In this document: in pieces, positions 25,062 through 32,961 of the stretch | Position numbering within the stretch: position 1 is the stretch's first letter | Layout: every line of letters begins with the position of its first letter | NCBI RefSeq assembly: GCF_903645295.1 | Contig: NZ_CAHJXM010000001.1 | Span: 434,001 to 498,000, forward strand | Direction: 5' to 3' | From: Bacillus sp. Marseille-Q1617 | GTDB lineage: Bacteria; Bacillota; Bacilli; Bacillales; Bacillaceae_B | Length of the DNA: 64,000 nt | The notes under the pieces: model-generated | What the model was told of the DNA's origin: nothing | The model's input: only the letters and a program-made list of their open reading frames with translations | The model's database searches: none | Program-made: the position numbers and the translations under genes

Positions 25062-25207
25062 AAAAACGTGCATGCAGACCATCTCTTAATCTATAAAGAA
25101 AGTCTGCATGCACGGAAAAAGCATAGATCCGACTTTCCTTATAGTCCGGCAATTTACGGGTGCCGGGTAGAGACTTATGGTCCATATCACCATAGTTATA
25201 TAAGGAA
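25062..25207 (-). ncRNA. Purine (guanine-class) riboswitch with terminator platform
   Basis: On the minus strand the aptamer (25135-25207) has P1 arms TTCCTTAT/ATAAGGAA, conserved ATATGG, AAGTCTCTACC, CCGTAAATTG and GGACTAT. The specificity base corresponds to C74 (GAC, not GAT), so guanine or hypoxanthine is expected rather than adenine. The platform is a 13-bp perfect terminator (25067-25079 with 25102-25114) followed by TTTTTATTTT. ATAAGGAAAGTC (25132-25143) can instead pair with GACTTTCTTTAT (25092-25103), giving an antiterminator that would form without ligand. This predicts repression of the downstream transporter by guanine. Confidence 0.95.
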
Positions 25208-25409
25208 TTCGTATGAAATTTTTAAAATATGTTGTTTACTCTAACATAAGGAAGAAGGCTGGTACAATAGTTTTTCGCGAAGGTTTTGAGTGGAAAATAC
25301 AGGTGAATCTTTTTTACTATTATTAGAAAAATTCGGAAAAATAGTTTAGCAGAATAACGTTAAGGGGATATTTCTTCTAATCTTAATGAATAGGAAGGGA
25401 AGAAGAAAA

Positions 25410-27236
25410 ATGGGTGGAAGTGGACTGCTTTTTACTATTGTTTCCTGTGTTTTTTTCATGGCGCTTGTCGGCTGGGTTTCGTATGTAAAAACGAAAGGGT
25501 CGGTGAATGATTCAACGGGATATTTTTTAGCGGGGAGGGGGCTGACGGGAACGTTCATTGCAGGGTCGCTGCTGTTGACGAACCTATCTGCAGAGCAGCT
25601 GGTCGGACTGAATGGACAGGCCTTCCGTGCGAACCTTTCCAATATGGCGTGGGAAGTCACCGCAGCATTTGCAATCATCATCATGGCGTTATATCTTCTG
25701 CCCAAATATTTGGGACGCAGCTTCACCACGCTGCCGGAGTTTTTGAATCAGCGGTATGACAAAGGGGTGCGGCAGTATACGACGGTCCTCTTCATGCTCG
25801 GATATGTATTCGTCACGATCCCTTCGATGCTGTACTCGGGGGCGCTCGCTGTCCTGAAGCTGTTTGATGTACCTGGTTTGCTTGGCATTACATATACCCA
25901 GTCGATCTGGGCGATCGTGTGGACGATCGGCATCATCGGCAGTATTTACGCGATTTTCGGCGGCCTGAAAGCCGTCGCGATATCAGATACAATTAACGGA
26001 ATAGGACTATTGATCATCGGGGCGCTGGTTCCGATATTGGGCTTTTATGCGTTAGGGGATGGAAGCTTCTTATCGGGCGTAAAAGAGATTGCGACCAACA
26101 ATCCTGAAAAATTGAATTCCATCGGTACGTCGTCTGATTCCGTACCCTTTTCGACGATTTTTACCGGGATGATCTTCGCTAACCTTTTCTATTGGGCCTC
26201 CAATCAGTATGTCATTCAGCGTACGCTTGGGGCGAAAAACCTGGCTCAGGGACAGAAGGGTGTCATCATCTCCGGTTTCTATAAGCTGCTCGTTCCCTTT
26301 ATGATGATGCTTCCAGGCGTCATCGCTTTCCATCTTTACGGAGGGACGCTGAAGAGTGTGGACCTGGCATACCCGGCGCTGATCAATGAAGTGCTGCCGT
26401 CCTATCTGACGGGATTCTTTTTGGCGGTATTGCTCGGGGCAGTGCTAAGTTCGTTTAACTCGCTCCTGAACAGTGCCGCTACATTGTTTGCACTGGATAT
26501 TTACAAGCCTCAGTTCAATCCGAAGGTCAGTGATGAAAAATTGATTTCGATCAGTAAATGGTTCGGCGCTGCCCTTGCCGTGGTGTCGATGTGCATTTCA
26601 CCGCTATTGATCCATGCGACGGATGGATTGTGGGACTTGATCCGGAAATTCACCGGCTTCTTTAATATCCCGATCATCGTCGTGCTGCTGGTCGGTATCT
26701 TTTCGAAACGAATCCCGGCAGCCGCTGCGAAAACGGTCATCATCCTTCACGTGTTCGCCTACTATATGCTTGTGTGGGGGACGGGGCATCTGTTCGGCTT
26801 CACGATCGGCATCAACTTTATTCACATCTATGGAATTCTGTTTGCAGCAGAGGTCCTGCTCATGGTGCTGTTCGGTTTCTGGAAGCCGCTCGCGAAACCG
26901 TATGAATACAGGTACAATCCTAAAGTGGACATGATGCCATGGAAATGGAGCATCCCGGCCTCTGTCATCCTGATGGCATGCGTTGCGGTAACGTACTTCA
27001 TCTTTTCACCGATTGGTCTGGCCTACGAAGGCGGCGTGATCTCCCCATGGTTTTGGCCGGCATCCGGGGGCGTGGCACTGGTGACGGCATTGCTCATCTA
27101 TTTGTCTCTTAAAAGCTGGAACGGCAAATACGCTGCCTATCTATTGAAAAATAAATCATATAAATTGAAACGCACCCGAAGCTATTCCACCATGAAGGAG
27201 TTGCAGCCGATTTTTTACAGGGTCAAAGTAAAGTGA
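25410..27236 (+). CDS. Sodium:solute symporter (SSS family, sugar-type)
   Basis: The 608-residue protein has about 14 membrane helices and SSS features: STGYFLAGRGLTGTFIAGSL with the Na+-site helix, TNLSAEQLVGLNGQAF, FWASNQY-like LFYWASNQYVIQRTLGAKN and LLGAVLSSFNSLLNSAATLF. The SGLT-type WASNQ...QRTLGAK and the extra C-terminal helices suggest a sugar or polyol substrate. The ATG at 25410 is used because GGAAGGGAAG precedes it; an ATG at 25386 precedes that site. No catabolic genes adjoin, so the substrate stays open. Confidence 0.85.
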   Translation: MGGSGLLFTIVSCVFFMALVGWVSYVKTKGSVNDSTGYFLAGRGLTGTFIAGSLLLTNLSAEQLVGLNGQAFRANLSNMAWEVTAAFAIIIMALYLLPKYLGRSFTTLPEFLNQRYDKGVRQYTTVLFMLGYVFVTIPSMLYSGALAVLKLFDVPGLLGITYTQSIWAIVWTIGIIGSIYAIFGGLKAVAISDTINGIGLLIIGALVPILGFYALGDGSFLSGVKEIATNNPEKLNSIGTSSDSVPFSTIFTGMIFANLFYWASNQYVIQRTLGAKNLAQGQKGVIISGFYKLLVPFMMMLPGVIAFHLYGGTLKSVDLAYPALINEVLPSYLTGFFLAVLLGAVLSSFNSLLNSAATLFALDIYKPQFNPKVSDEKLISISKWFGAALAVVSMCISPLLIHATDGLWDLIRKFTGFFNIPIIVVLLVGIFSKRIPAAAAKTVIILHVFAYYMLVWGTGHLFGFTIGINFIHIYGILFAAEVLLMVLFGFWKPLAKPYEYRYNPKVDMMPWKWSIPASVILMACVAVTYFIFSPIGLAYEGGVISPWFWPASGGVALVTALLIYLSLKSWNGKYAAYLLKNKSYKLKRTRSYSTMKELQPIFYRVKVK

Positions 27237-27280
27237 TGATAGTTTGAGTAAGGAGCTATGTAAGACACGAATCTCAAAAA

Positions 27281-27338
27281 AAGAGGGACGGGCCTCCATT
27301 CCTATGACTTGGTCTTAGGAGAGAGGTCCGTCCCTCTT
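27281..27338. terminator. Bidirectional terminator, member of the dispersed GGGACGGGCCT palindromes
   Basis: AAGAGGGACGGGCCT (27281-27295) pairs with AGGTCCGTCCCTCTT (27324-27338), one mismatch. It serves the symporter on the plus strand and the DUF2639 gene on the minus strand. Confidence 0.75.
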
Positions 27339-27344
27339 ATTCTA

Positions 27345-27473
27345 TTATTTAGTACGTTCTAATAGATTTGCCAGAACGTGCTTTTTGTAGGATTCAACTT
27401 TGCGTTCTTCGTAGCGGCGAACGCCTGCTTTTTTAAGTTCTTCCACGTACCAGCCTTTGCTTCCTCTATGCAT
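27345..27473 (-). CDS. DUF2639 (YflJ-like) small protein
   Basis: A 42-residue frame begins MHRGSKGWYVEELKKAG and ends SYKKHVLANLLERTK. The GSKGWYV-ELKK start and KxxSYKxxxLANLL end are the pattern of the small DUF2639 family, represented by B. subtilis YflJ. GAAAGGATG lies 10 bases upstream of the ATG, and a terminator follows directly. Function unknown; probably a soluble basic helical microprotein. Confidence 0.8.
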   Translation of the reverse strand: MHRGSKGWYVEELKKAGVRRYEERKVESYKKHVLANLLERTK

Positions 27474-27662
27474 CTAAAAACATCCTTTCTGCGTAGTATT
27501 GATTGGAATCTCCGACTAACTCGGGTCGAGAGTTACATAAAGATTGCTTACGGTTGTACATTGTAACATCTGTGTTTTTACCTTTAAAGGGGTCATCCGG
27601 AATTTTTCGGATTCAGGCTTTTCTGAAAGTTTATGAAGAAAAATAAATTTTTTTAAAAAATG

Positions 27663-27692
27663 TGATCCAGATTATAACTTCTTACGTTGGCT
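27663..27692 (+). promoter_or_regulatory. ECF-type promoter upstream of the secreted repeat proteins
   Basis: TGATCCA (27663-27669), 15 bases, CGTTGGCT (27685-27692). This matches the two promoters of the ECF sigma island with one A-to-G difference. It lies about 210 bp before the GTG at 27901, with the 25-bp repeat array in the transcribed leader. Confidence 0.65.
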
Positions 27693-27717
27693 TAGTGAAA
27701 TATTGATATCGAGGGGG

Positions 27718-27840
27718 ATGAAGTGTTTTGAGCCAGGCACAAATGAAGTGTTTTGAGCCAGGCACAAATGAAGTGTTTTGAGCCAGGCACAAATGAAGTG
27801 TTTTGAGCCAGGCACAAATGAAGTGTTTTGAGCCAGGCAC
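27718..27840. repeat. Five tandem copies of a 25-bp repeat
   Basis: The unit ATGAAGTGTTTTGAGCCAGG-CACAA repeats head to tail four times exactly, plus a fifth copy lacking the last two bases. There are no spacers, so it is not CRISPR. The GAGCCAGGCAC core resembles REP-like GTGCC/GGCAC motifs of Bacillus genomes. It sits in the 5' leader between the ECF-type promoter and the secreted-protein genes. Confidence 0.9.
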
Positions 27841-27900
27841 CTCTCCCGCCATTTGATCACATACAAAAATTCTTCAATTGAAAGGAGGTGACAAGACGCA

Positions 27901-29037
27901 GTGCAGAAACGACTAATTGGCGCTTTGCTATTTATTGGGGTGCTCGCCGTTCCTACATTTGCTTCGGCGGAAGGCGGACTGTTATCCAATGTCACCGATG
28001 AAGTGGATGCAGTCACGGATGAGGTCATTTCCACCGAGGACAAAGCCAGTCGAGAGGCACCTGCTCCTGACGAGGAGGAGGACAAGCCTGGAGAGGGAAA
28101 TATCCTTTCTTCAACAATCGATTCGGTGAAGGACACGGTTGATCAAACGACCGGAACTGTTAAAAATACCGTGGATACAACGGTTTCCGAAGCAGGTGAT
28201 GCGGTGAACCGAACCGTGGACACGGCTGTTGAACCGGTTTCCCGATTGACAGGGGATTCAGCGGCTCCTGTAACGGATACGGTGAAAGAATCGACAAAAT
28301 CCGTTACGAATACCGTTGAACATACAACCAAAACGGTAACCGGCACAGTCGAAGATACTGCTGAGACAGTGACAGAAACGGTGGATGATACGACGAAACC
28401 TGTAACGGAATCACTATCCGATGATGAACCTTTGGTAGAAGTCGATGTCGAGGAGCCCGAAGTGAAAGTTGAGACCGGCATCATTGAGGCAGATGTTTCA
28501 GATGAACCGTCAGTCAATGTGGAAACTGAAGATCCGGATAGGATTCAGGATTCACCAAATACTACAGTGATTCCTGAAAGTCAGGAAAGTAAAAAGGATG
28601 CTCCTGATAAAGAAAATAAAGGAACGTCTGAACTGAGCACAGAAACCAGAATGAACAAAGCCAAACAAATAGAGGAATCCATCACAGCTGCAGCAACCGG
28701 GACAGCTTCACCTGAAAAAAAGCCAGTGAACACAGGGGCTGTTGAAGGACAGGCAGAAGAATCAAAAAATGATCTTCCGCCAATCCCATATAAACAGATG
28801 GAACCAGTACTTACTAACTCGACAACCAACACGACAAACGGCCATTCCACAATTACAAATGGAATGGGGCAGTCTCCCGCTGCAGGAAACCTGCAGGCAT
28901 TCCGGGAGCGGGAAGCCGACAATGTCAGTCTTGAGCGTTCAGGTTTCAACGGAAAAGAAAATCTATATTACGATCAGTGGTTAAACGCACCACCGTCACA
29001 GCCACCTCAACATTCTCTTCTTTTCAAAAGTATATAA
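27901..29037 (+). CDS. Secreted T/V-rich repeat protein, LEA-like
   Basis: Not recognised as a named family. The 378-residue product starts with a signal peptide (MQKRLIGALLFIGVLAVPTF-ASA). Residues 70-175 are a run of amphipathic segments such as SVKDTVDQTTGTVKNTVDTT and NTVEHTTKTVTGTVEDTAET, with V/T every 3-4 residues, like LEA or apolipoprotein-type helices. An acidic block (DDEPLVEVDVEEPEVKVETG) and an N/Q/S-rich tail follow. It has no anchor or sorting signal, so it is probably released or wall-associated by charge. GTG start with AAAGGAGGTG 10 bases upstream. It is co-transcribed with the acidic repeat gene 33 bases downstream, from an ECF-type promoter. Confidence 0.7.
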   Translation: MQKRLIGALLFIGVLAVPTFASAEGGLLSNVTDEVDAVTDEVISTEDKASREAPAPDEEEDKPGEGNILSSTIDSVKDTVDQTTGTVKNTVDTTVSEAGDAVNRTVDTAVEPVSRLTGDSAAPVTDTVKESTKSVTNTVEHTTKTVTGTVEDTAETVTETVDDTTKPVTESLSDDEPLVEVDVEEPEVKVETGIIEADVSDEPSVNVETEDPDRIQDSPNTTVIPESQESKKDAPDKENKGTSELSTETRMNKAKQIEESITAAATGTASPEKKPVNTGAVEGQAEESKNDLPPIPYKQMEPVLTNSTTNTTNGHSTITNGMGQSPAAGNLQAFREREADNVSLERSGFNGKENLYYDQWLNAPPSQPPQHSLLFKSI

Positions 29038-29070
29038 ACCTAAAAACTTTTAAAAGGAGAGAATATTAAA

Positions 29071-30543
29071 ATGAGAAAAAGCGTATTTAGAACATTAGCA
29101 TTTACTGGTGGTTTAGCAGCAGCATTAACATTCGGAGGTCAAACAAGTTTTGCGGCAGACAACGATTCTTTACTGGATCGTGACAGCGGGCTGGTTGAAG
29201 ACATCAATATCCTTGATTCAGAAGATGGTCTATGGGAAGGGTTAAACCTAGGAGGATCGGACGATGAGTCGAATTCTGATGTCAACGCAGACGCGGATGC
29301 AGATGTCATGGGCGAAACAAAAGTCGATGAAAAAAATGACACGGTTTCTACTAAAAATGGTGCGGAAGCCGAATCCGGTGTAAACGCAGCGGTTGAAGGA
29401 GAAGACGAATCAGCAGAAGTGAATGCAGATACAGAAGCTGGCGTGAAAAACGAAACAGAAGTGGACGAAGAAAATGACACTACTGCGACTTCAACAGAAG
29501 CAGGAGCGTCTCAAGACGTGAACGCAGCGGTTGAAGGAGAAGACGAATCAGCGGAAGTGAATGCAGAAACGGAAGCTGGCGTGAAAAACGAAACAGAAGT
29601 GGACGAAGAAAATGACACTACTTGGACTTCAACAGAAGCAGGAGCGTCTCAAGACGTGAACGCAGCGGTTGAAGGAGAAGACGAATCAGCGGAAGTGAAT
29701 GCAGAAACGGAAGCTGGCGTGAAAAACGAAACAGTAGTGGATGAAGAAAATGACACTACTTGGACGTCAACAGAAGCAGGAGCGTCTCAAGATGTAAACG
29801 CGGCATTTGAAGGAGAAGATGAGTCGGCAGAAGTTGGAGCAATGACAGATGCTGGAATCATGAATGAAACGATGGTCAATGAAGAAGACGAATCTGTTTC
29901 ATCAAAAACTGCCGGTAACCTTGCTTCAGGACTAAATGCTTCAGCTGCCAATGAAGACAGTGAAGTGATGGCTGATGCAATGACTGATAATACTGGATGG
30001 GTTATGTTCGAAAGCAATGAAGAAAATGATTCTTCAAGTGCAGCAATCGGTACTGAATCCATGAATGGTTTCACTCTTGGAGCGATGGACCGTGAGGACG
30101 GAGAATCTTCCAAAGTAGAAGATATGAACGATACTTCTCTTATGACAATGGCAGAAAACAATGAAGATTCTTCTAAATTTACTGCAGAAGCAGGCAACGA
30201 TCTTATGCTTGGTGCCATGACTGAAGATGAAGACGGAGAATCTGCTGCCATGGTTATGAACAACGTTGATGCTGCACTATGGGCTGAATCAATGGAAGAT
30301 GATGAAGAAGAGTACAGAAATGCAGGCCTTTCAGCTGGTACTGACACTGCTTTAAACTTCCTTTCTTCTGATGAAGATCGTGAATCATCCCTTCTTTCCA
30401 ACCTTGGTGTGAATGCTGATGCAAGCTACACAGAGTGGGAAAACGAAGATGATTCCGATCGTGAATTCAATCTTGGTCTTTCAACGGATCTTGGACTAAA
30501 TGCGATGCAGTCTTCTGAGGATGGTTTTGACTTGGGACTGTAA
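29071..30543 (+). CDS. Secreted, extremely acidic 23-residue repeat protein
   Basis: Not recognised. The 490-residue protein has a signal peptide (FGGQTSFAA, cleavage near residue 29). The rest is about 18 degenerate repeats of roughly 23 residues, each with an ED/EN-D/E-S turn flanked by alternating small and hydrophobic residues (VNAAVEGEDESAEVNAETEA; NETEVDEENDTTWTSTEAG). Residues 104-260 contain four nearly identical 46-residue double repeats (138 bp; starts 29380, 29518, 29656, 29794), so recent expansion is likely. Almost no Lys/Arg outside the signal; no Cys. The alternation suggests a beta-solenoid or curli-like stack with acidic, possibly Ca2+-binding, edges; this is inference. It ends before a strong bidirectional terminator. 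Confidence 0.75.
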   Translation: MRKSVFRTLAFTGGLAAALTFGGQTSFAADNDSLLDRDSGLVEDINILDSEDGLWEGLNLGGSDDESNSDVNADADADVMGETKVDEKNDTVSTKNGAEAESGVNAAVEGEDESAEVNADTEAGVKNETEVDEENDTTATSTEAGASQDVNAAVEGEDESAEVNAETEAGVKNETEVDEENDTTWTSTEAGASQDVNAAVEGEDESAEVNAETEAGVKNETVVDEENDTTWTSTEAGASQDVNAAFEGEDESAEVGAMTDAGIMNETMVNEEDESVSSKTAGNLASGLNASAANEDSEVMADAMTDNTGWVMFESNEENDSSSAAIGTESMNGFTLGAMDREDGESSKVEDMNDTSLMTMAENNEDSSKFTAEAGNDLMLGAMTEDEDGESAAMVMNNVDAALWAESMEDDEEEYRNAGLSAGTDTALNFLSSDEDRESSLLSNLGVNADASYTEWENEDDSDREFNLGLSTDLGLNAMQSSEDGFDLGL

Positions 30544-30552
30544 GGAATAAAG

Positions 30553-30588
30553 AAAAGGAATGATCCGCTTTCTCGGATCATTCCTTTT
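30553..30588. terminator. Strong bidirectional terminator
   Basis: A 15-bp perfect stem, AAAAGGAATGATCCG (30553-30567) with CGGATCATTCCTTTT (30574-30588), lies between convergent genes. Confidence 0.9.
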
Positions 30589-30603
30589 TTGGGCTTAACG
30601 CCC

Positions 30604-31893
30604 TTATTGAACAGCTTTCTTAAGCTCAAGCTCCTCTTTTTCAAACCGCTCAAACATGATGTAGAACAAGCCGGCGCTGATCAGGGCAAGCAATGATAAG
30701 ATGATGAACGTCCAGTCATACCCTACATACAGTGAGAGTGTGATCGACAGCGGTGCGATCGTTCTTGCAATCGTAAAGCGAAGGCTTGCCGCAGCAAAGT
30801 ACTGTCCTCTCATATGATCAGGGGCAAGCTTTGATACAAAGCTCTGCTGGATCCCTGCCGTCATGAGCTCGGCGAAGGTAAACACCGCCATCGCCGCGAT
30901 GAAGATCCAGACGGAGCTTGACTGTCCGAACATCAGGATCGACACGGCGTAAATAACGGATGACAGGATAAACACATTCCGCTCGCGGAACTTGGTGATC
31001 CAGCGCGTGATGACCACTGTCAAAAGCGCCACCAGGAATCCGTTTTCCGAGAGGATCAGCCCGAAGATCTGCTCACTGACAAGCGTCAATGACCAGTCAC
31101 CGACACTGAACAGCACGGCCTGGTCCATCACATCTTTTATATACACAGGAAACAGCAGATCGAGCTGCATGAATGTCTGACCGACAAGAATTCCAGCTAG
31201 AATGAATAATAAGAACGTCTTATCCTTGAAAATAACACTGTAATCCTTAAACTGATCACTCAATACACTATGCCAGGCTTTCTTTTTGCCTTCCGTCACA
31301 AGCAGCTTGCTTCGATCGGCCGGTGCGGTTTCGCGCGTCATTTTATATAAAAGAAATGCGAGTCCCATACAAATGATGGCCGCAGCCACCAGGAGCTGGA
31401 ATCTGTAATGCACGTAGAAAATACCGCCCAAGATCGGCCCAACGACCACGGCAATGTTGATGGACGTATAGAACACGGCGAAAACGTGGCTTCGGTCCTT
31501 CTCATCTACCACATCGGCGACCATCGCCTGACTTGCAGGCCAGTAAAATGATCCGAATACCCCCACTAAACTAAAACAAATGAAACCTATAAGTGCAGAA
31601 TCAAGCCATGGCGAACTTGCCAGGCCGAAGATTAAAAACGCAAACCCCTGTCCGAAAGCGGAAATCACCATCATCTTCTTCCGTCCGAACCGGTCCGCAC
31701 AATAACCTCCCATTAAGTTGGCAGCTACCGCAAACACTTGAGAAAGAACCAATAGTAAACCTGCTGTCTGTTTTCCGAACGCTTCTGTGAAATAAATCGT
31801 CAGAAACGGAAAGAACATCCAGAATGTGATGTTGATCGCTGCTTCCCCAAACAGCCGGACCTTGAGATTCCGGTCCCAATCACGAATTCTCAT
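30604..31893 (-). CDS. MFS transporter, drug-efflux type
   Basis: The 429-residue protein has 12 predicted helices, the MFS motif A after helix 2 (GGYCADRFGRKKMMV) and SINIAVVVGPILGG after the fourth-fifth helix, typical of 12-TM proton-coupled multidrug exporters. The substrate is unknown. It reads towards the secreted repeat genes and ends at the shared terminator. No regulator adjoins it. Confidence 0.8.
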   Translation of the reverse strand: MRIRDWDRNLKVRLFGEAAINITFWMFFPFLTIYFTEAFGKQTAGLLLVLSQVFAVAANLMGGYCADRFGRKKMMVISAFGQGFAFLIFGLASSPWLDSALIGFICFSLVGVFGSFYWPASQAMVADVVDEKDRSHVFAVFYTSINIAVVVGPILGGIFYVHYRFQLLVAAAIICMGLAFLLYKMTRETAPADRSKLLVTEGKKKAWHSVLSDQFKDYSVIFKDKTFLLFILAGILVGQTFMQLDLLFPVYIKDVMDQAVLFSVGDWSLTLVSEQIFGLILSENGFLVALLTVVITRWITKFRERNVFILSSVIYAVSILMFGQSSSVWIFIAAMAVFTFAELMTAGIQQSFVSKLAPDHMRGQYFAAASLRFTIARTIAPLSITLSLYVGYDWTFIILSLLALISAGLFYIMFERFEKEELELKKAVQ

Positions 31894-32008
31894 CTATTTC
31901 TCCCCCCTTTTGAAAACCATAGATGAACTAGAATATCATAGCCTGATAAAACGAAATAGACAAGATGGATTTACTGGAATTTACAAATTTTTTAAAGACG
32001 TCCCGGAG

Positions 32009-32650
32009 ATGCGGATTTTTGGGGTTTTGAATACAGTAATGTATCAGCTGGGAAAGGATGAGTTGGAGGTGAAAGGTGAGTTAATGATTCTGACTGGCGC
32101 GTGGATTCAAGTGCTGGGTACAGTGATTGCGGCAATCGGGGAAACCATATTGGTAAAAGAAGAACATGCCGGTTTTCGACTGGTTTCAATCGGCAATGGC
32201 TTTGAAGCAGCGGGGAATTCCCTGCAGGCTGCCGGGGCTGAAAAGGCATCGGATGGATCTGAGGGAGAGCGTTTGAGGATCACTGGTGACTGGTTTCAAG
32301 CAGCAGGGAACGTAACAAACGTCCGGGCAGCTGAGCTTCAATTTTCAGGAGAAGAAATAGAGGGATTGAGCTTGGATGTAATCGGTGATAGTGTCCAGTC
32401 GATTGGAGCTGCATTTGAAGCGTATGGAGCAAGTATTGGAGATGCGAGTTTTAAAAAGCTGTTAACAACGGGGAATACCATTCAGTCATTAGGGGCAGCA
32501 TTGGAAGCCATTGGTGAAACCTATGTTTTAAAAGGGGAAAGGGCGTTAGGGCTGCAAATCACGGCATTCGGAAGTTATGCGCAGGCGGCAGGAGCAACGA
32601 TTGCGGCGGTGGCGTTGACGAAGGAACATGGAGGCGGAGAAGTAAAATAA
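32009..32650 (+). CDS. Glycine-zipper repeat protein (DUF6944-like)
   Basis: The protein of about 213 residues repeats a motif of the form G-x3-Q-x2-G-x4-A-x-G roughly every 36-40 residues: GAWIQVLGTVIAAIGET, GNGFEAAGNSLQAAGAE, GDWFQAAGNVTNV, GDSVQSIGAAFEAYGAS, GNTIQSLGAALEAIGET and GSYAQAAGATIAAVAL. Such glycine-zipper helices pack tightly or associate with membranes. It matches the repetitive DUF6944 proteins of Bacillus as I remember them; function unknown. The start is uncertain: 32009 follows a weak CGGAG, and ATGs at 32039 and 32084 are alternatives. Confidence 0.6.
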   Translation: MRIFGVLNTVMYQLGKDELEVKGELMILTGAWIQVLGTVIAAIGETILVKEEHAGFRLVSIGNGFEAAGNSLQAAGAEKASDGSEGERLRITGDWFQAAGNVTNVRAAELQFSGEEIEGLSLDVIGDSVQSIGAAFEAYGASIGDASFKKLLTTGNTIQSLGAALEAIGETYVLKGERALGLQITAFGSYAQAAGATIAAVALTKEHGGGEVK

Positions 32651-32709
32651 TGCACTGAATGACATGTTGAAAAATGTAGAACTGCGGGATTAAAGGTGTT
32701 TTGAAAGAT

Positions 32710-32830
32710 TATGACCCGAAACTCGACGATTATGTGGTGAAACTCGATGATTTTAGGCGGAAACTCGATGATTATGGGCAAAAACTCGATGATTATGGAG
32801 TAAAACTAAAAGATTATTGGGAAAAACCGA
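32710..32830 (+). repeat. 21-bp-period tandem repeat, possible heptad peptide
   Basis: GAAACTCGAYGATTWTG recurs every 21 bases about five times. The frame from a TTG at 32701 would encode 60 residues of KLDDYGx heptads (KLDDYVV, KLDDFRR, KLDDYGQ, KLDDYGV) ending at 32883. The ribosome binding site is poorly spaced, so the peptide may not be made. The same 21-bp period occurs at 60686. Confidence 0.6.
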
Positions 32831-32910
32831 AAGAAATGTTCTCTGAACTCGAAGATGATTGGCTCCCAGCTATCATACATTAACGGCAGCGTCATATAGA
32901 TACATAAAAA

Positions 32911-32944
32911 ATCCCAAAAGGCAGCAATTCGCACCTTTTGGGAT
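32911..32944 (-). terminator. Terminator of the aminopeptidase gene
   Basis: ATCCCAAAAGG (32911-32921) pairs with CCTTTTGGGAT (32934-32944), with a T run on the minus strand. Confidence 0.85.
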
Positions 32945-32961
32945 CCCTTATTTATATAAAA

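Noticed and set aside
25135..25207. Adenine riboswitch
   Set aside because: The discriminator in GGACTAT corresponds to C74, as in guanine aptamers; adenine aptamers have U (GATTAT).
27718..27840. CRISPR array
   Set aside because: The 25-bp units are directly adjacent with no spacers and there are no cas genes nearby.
32701..32883. 60-residue heptad-repeat protein as a confident gene
   Set aside because: The TTG start has poor spacing to AAAGGTG, and the sequence is better explained as a 21-bp tandem repeat; kept only as a repeat.
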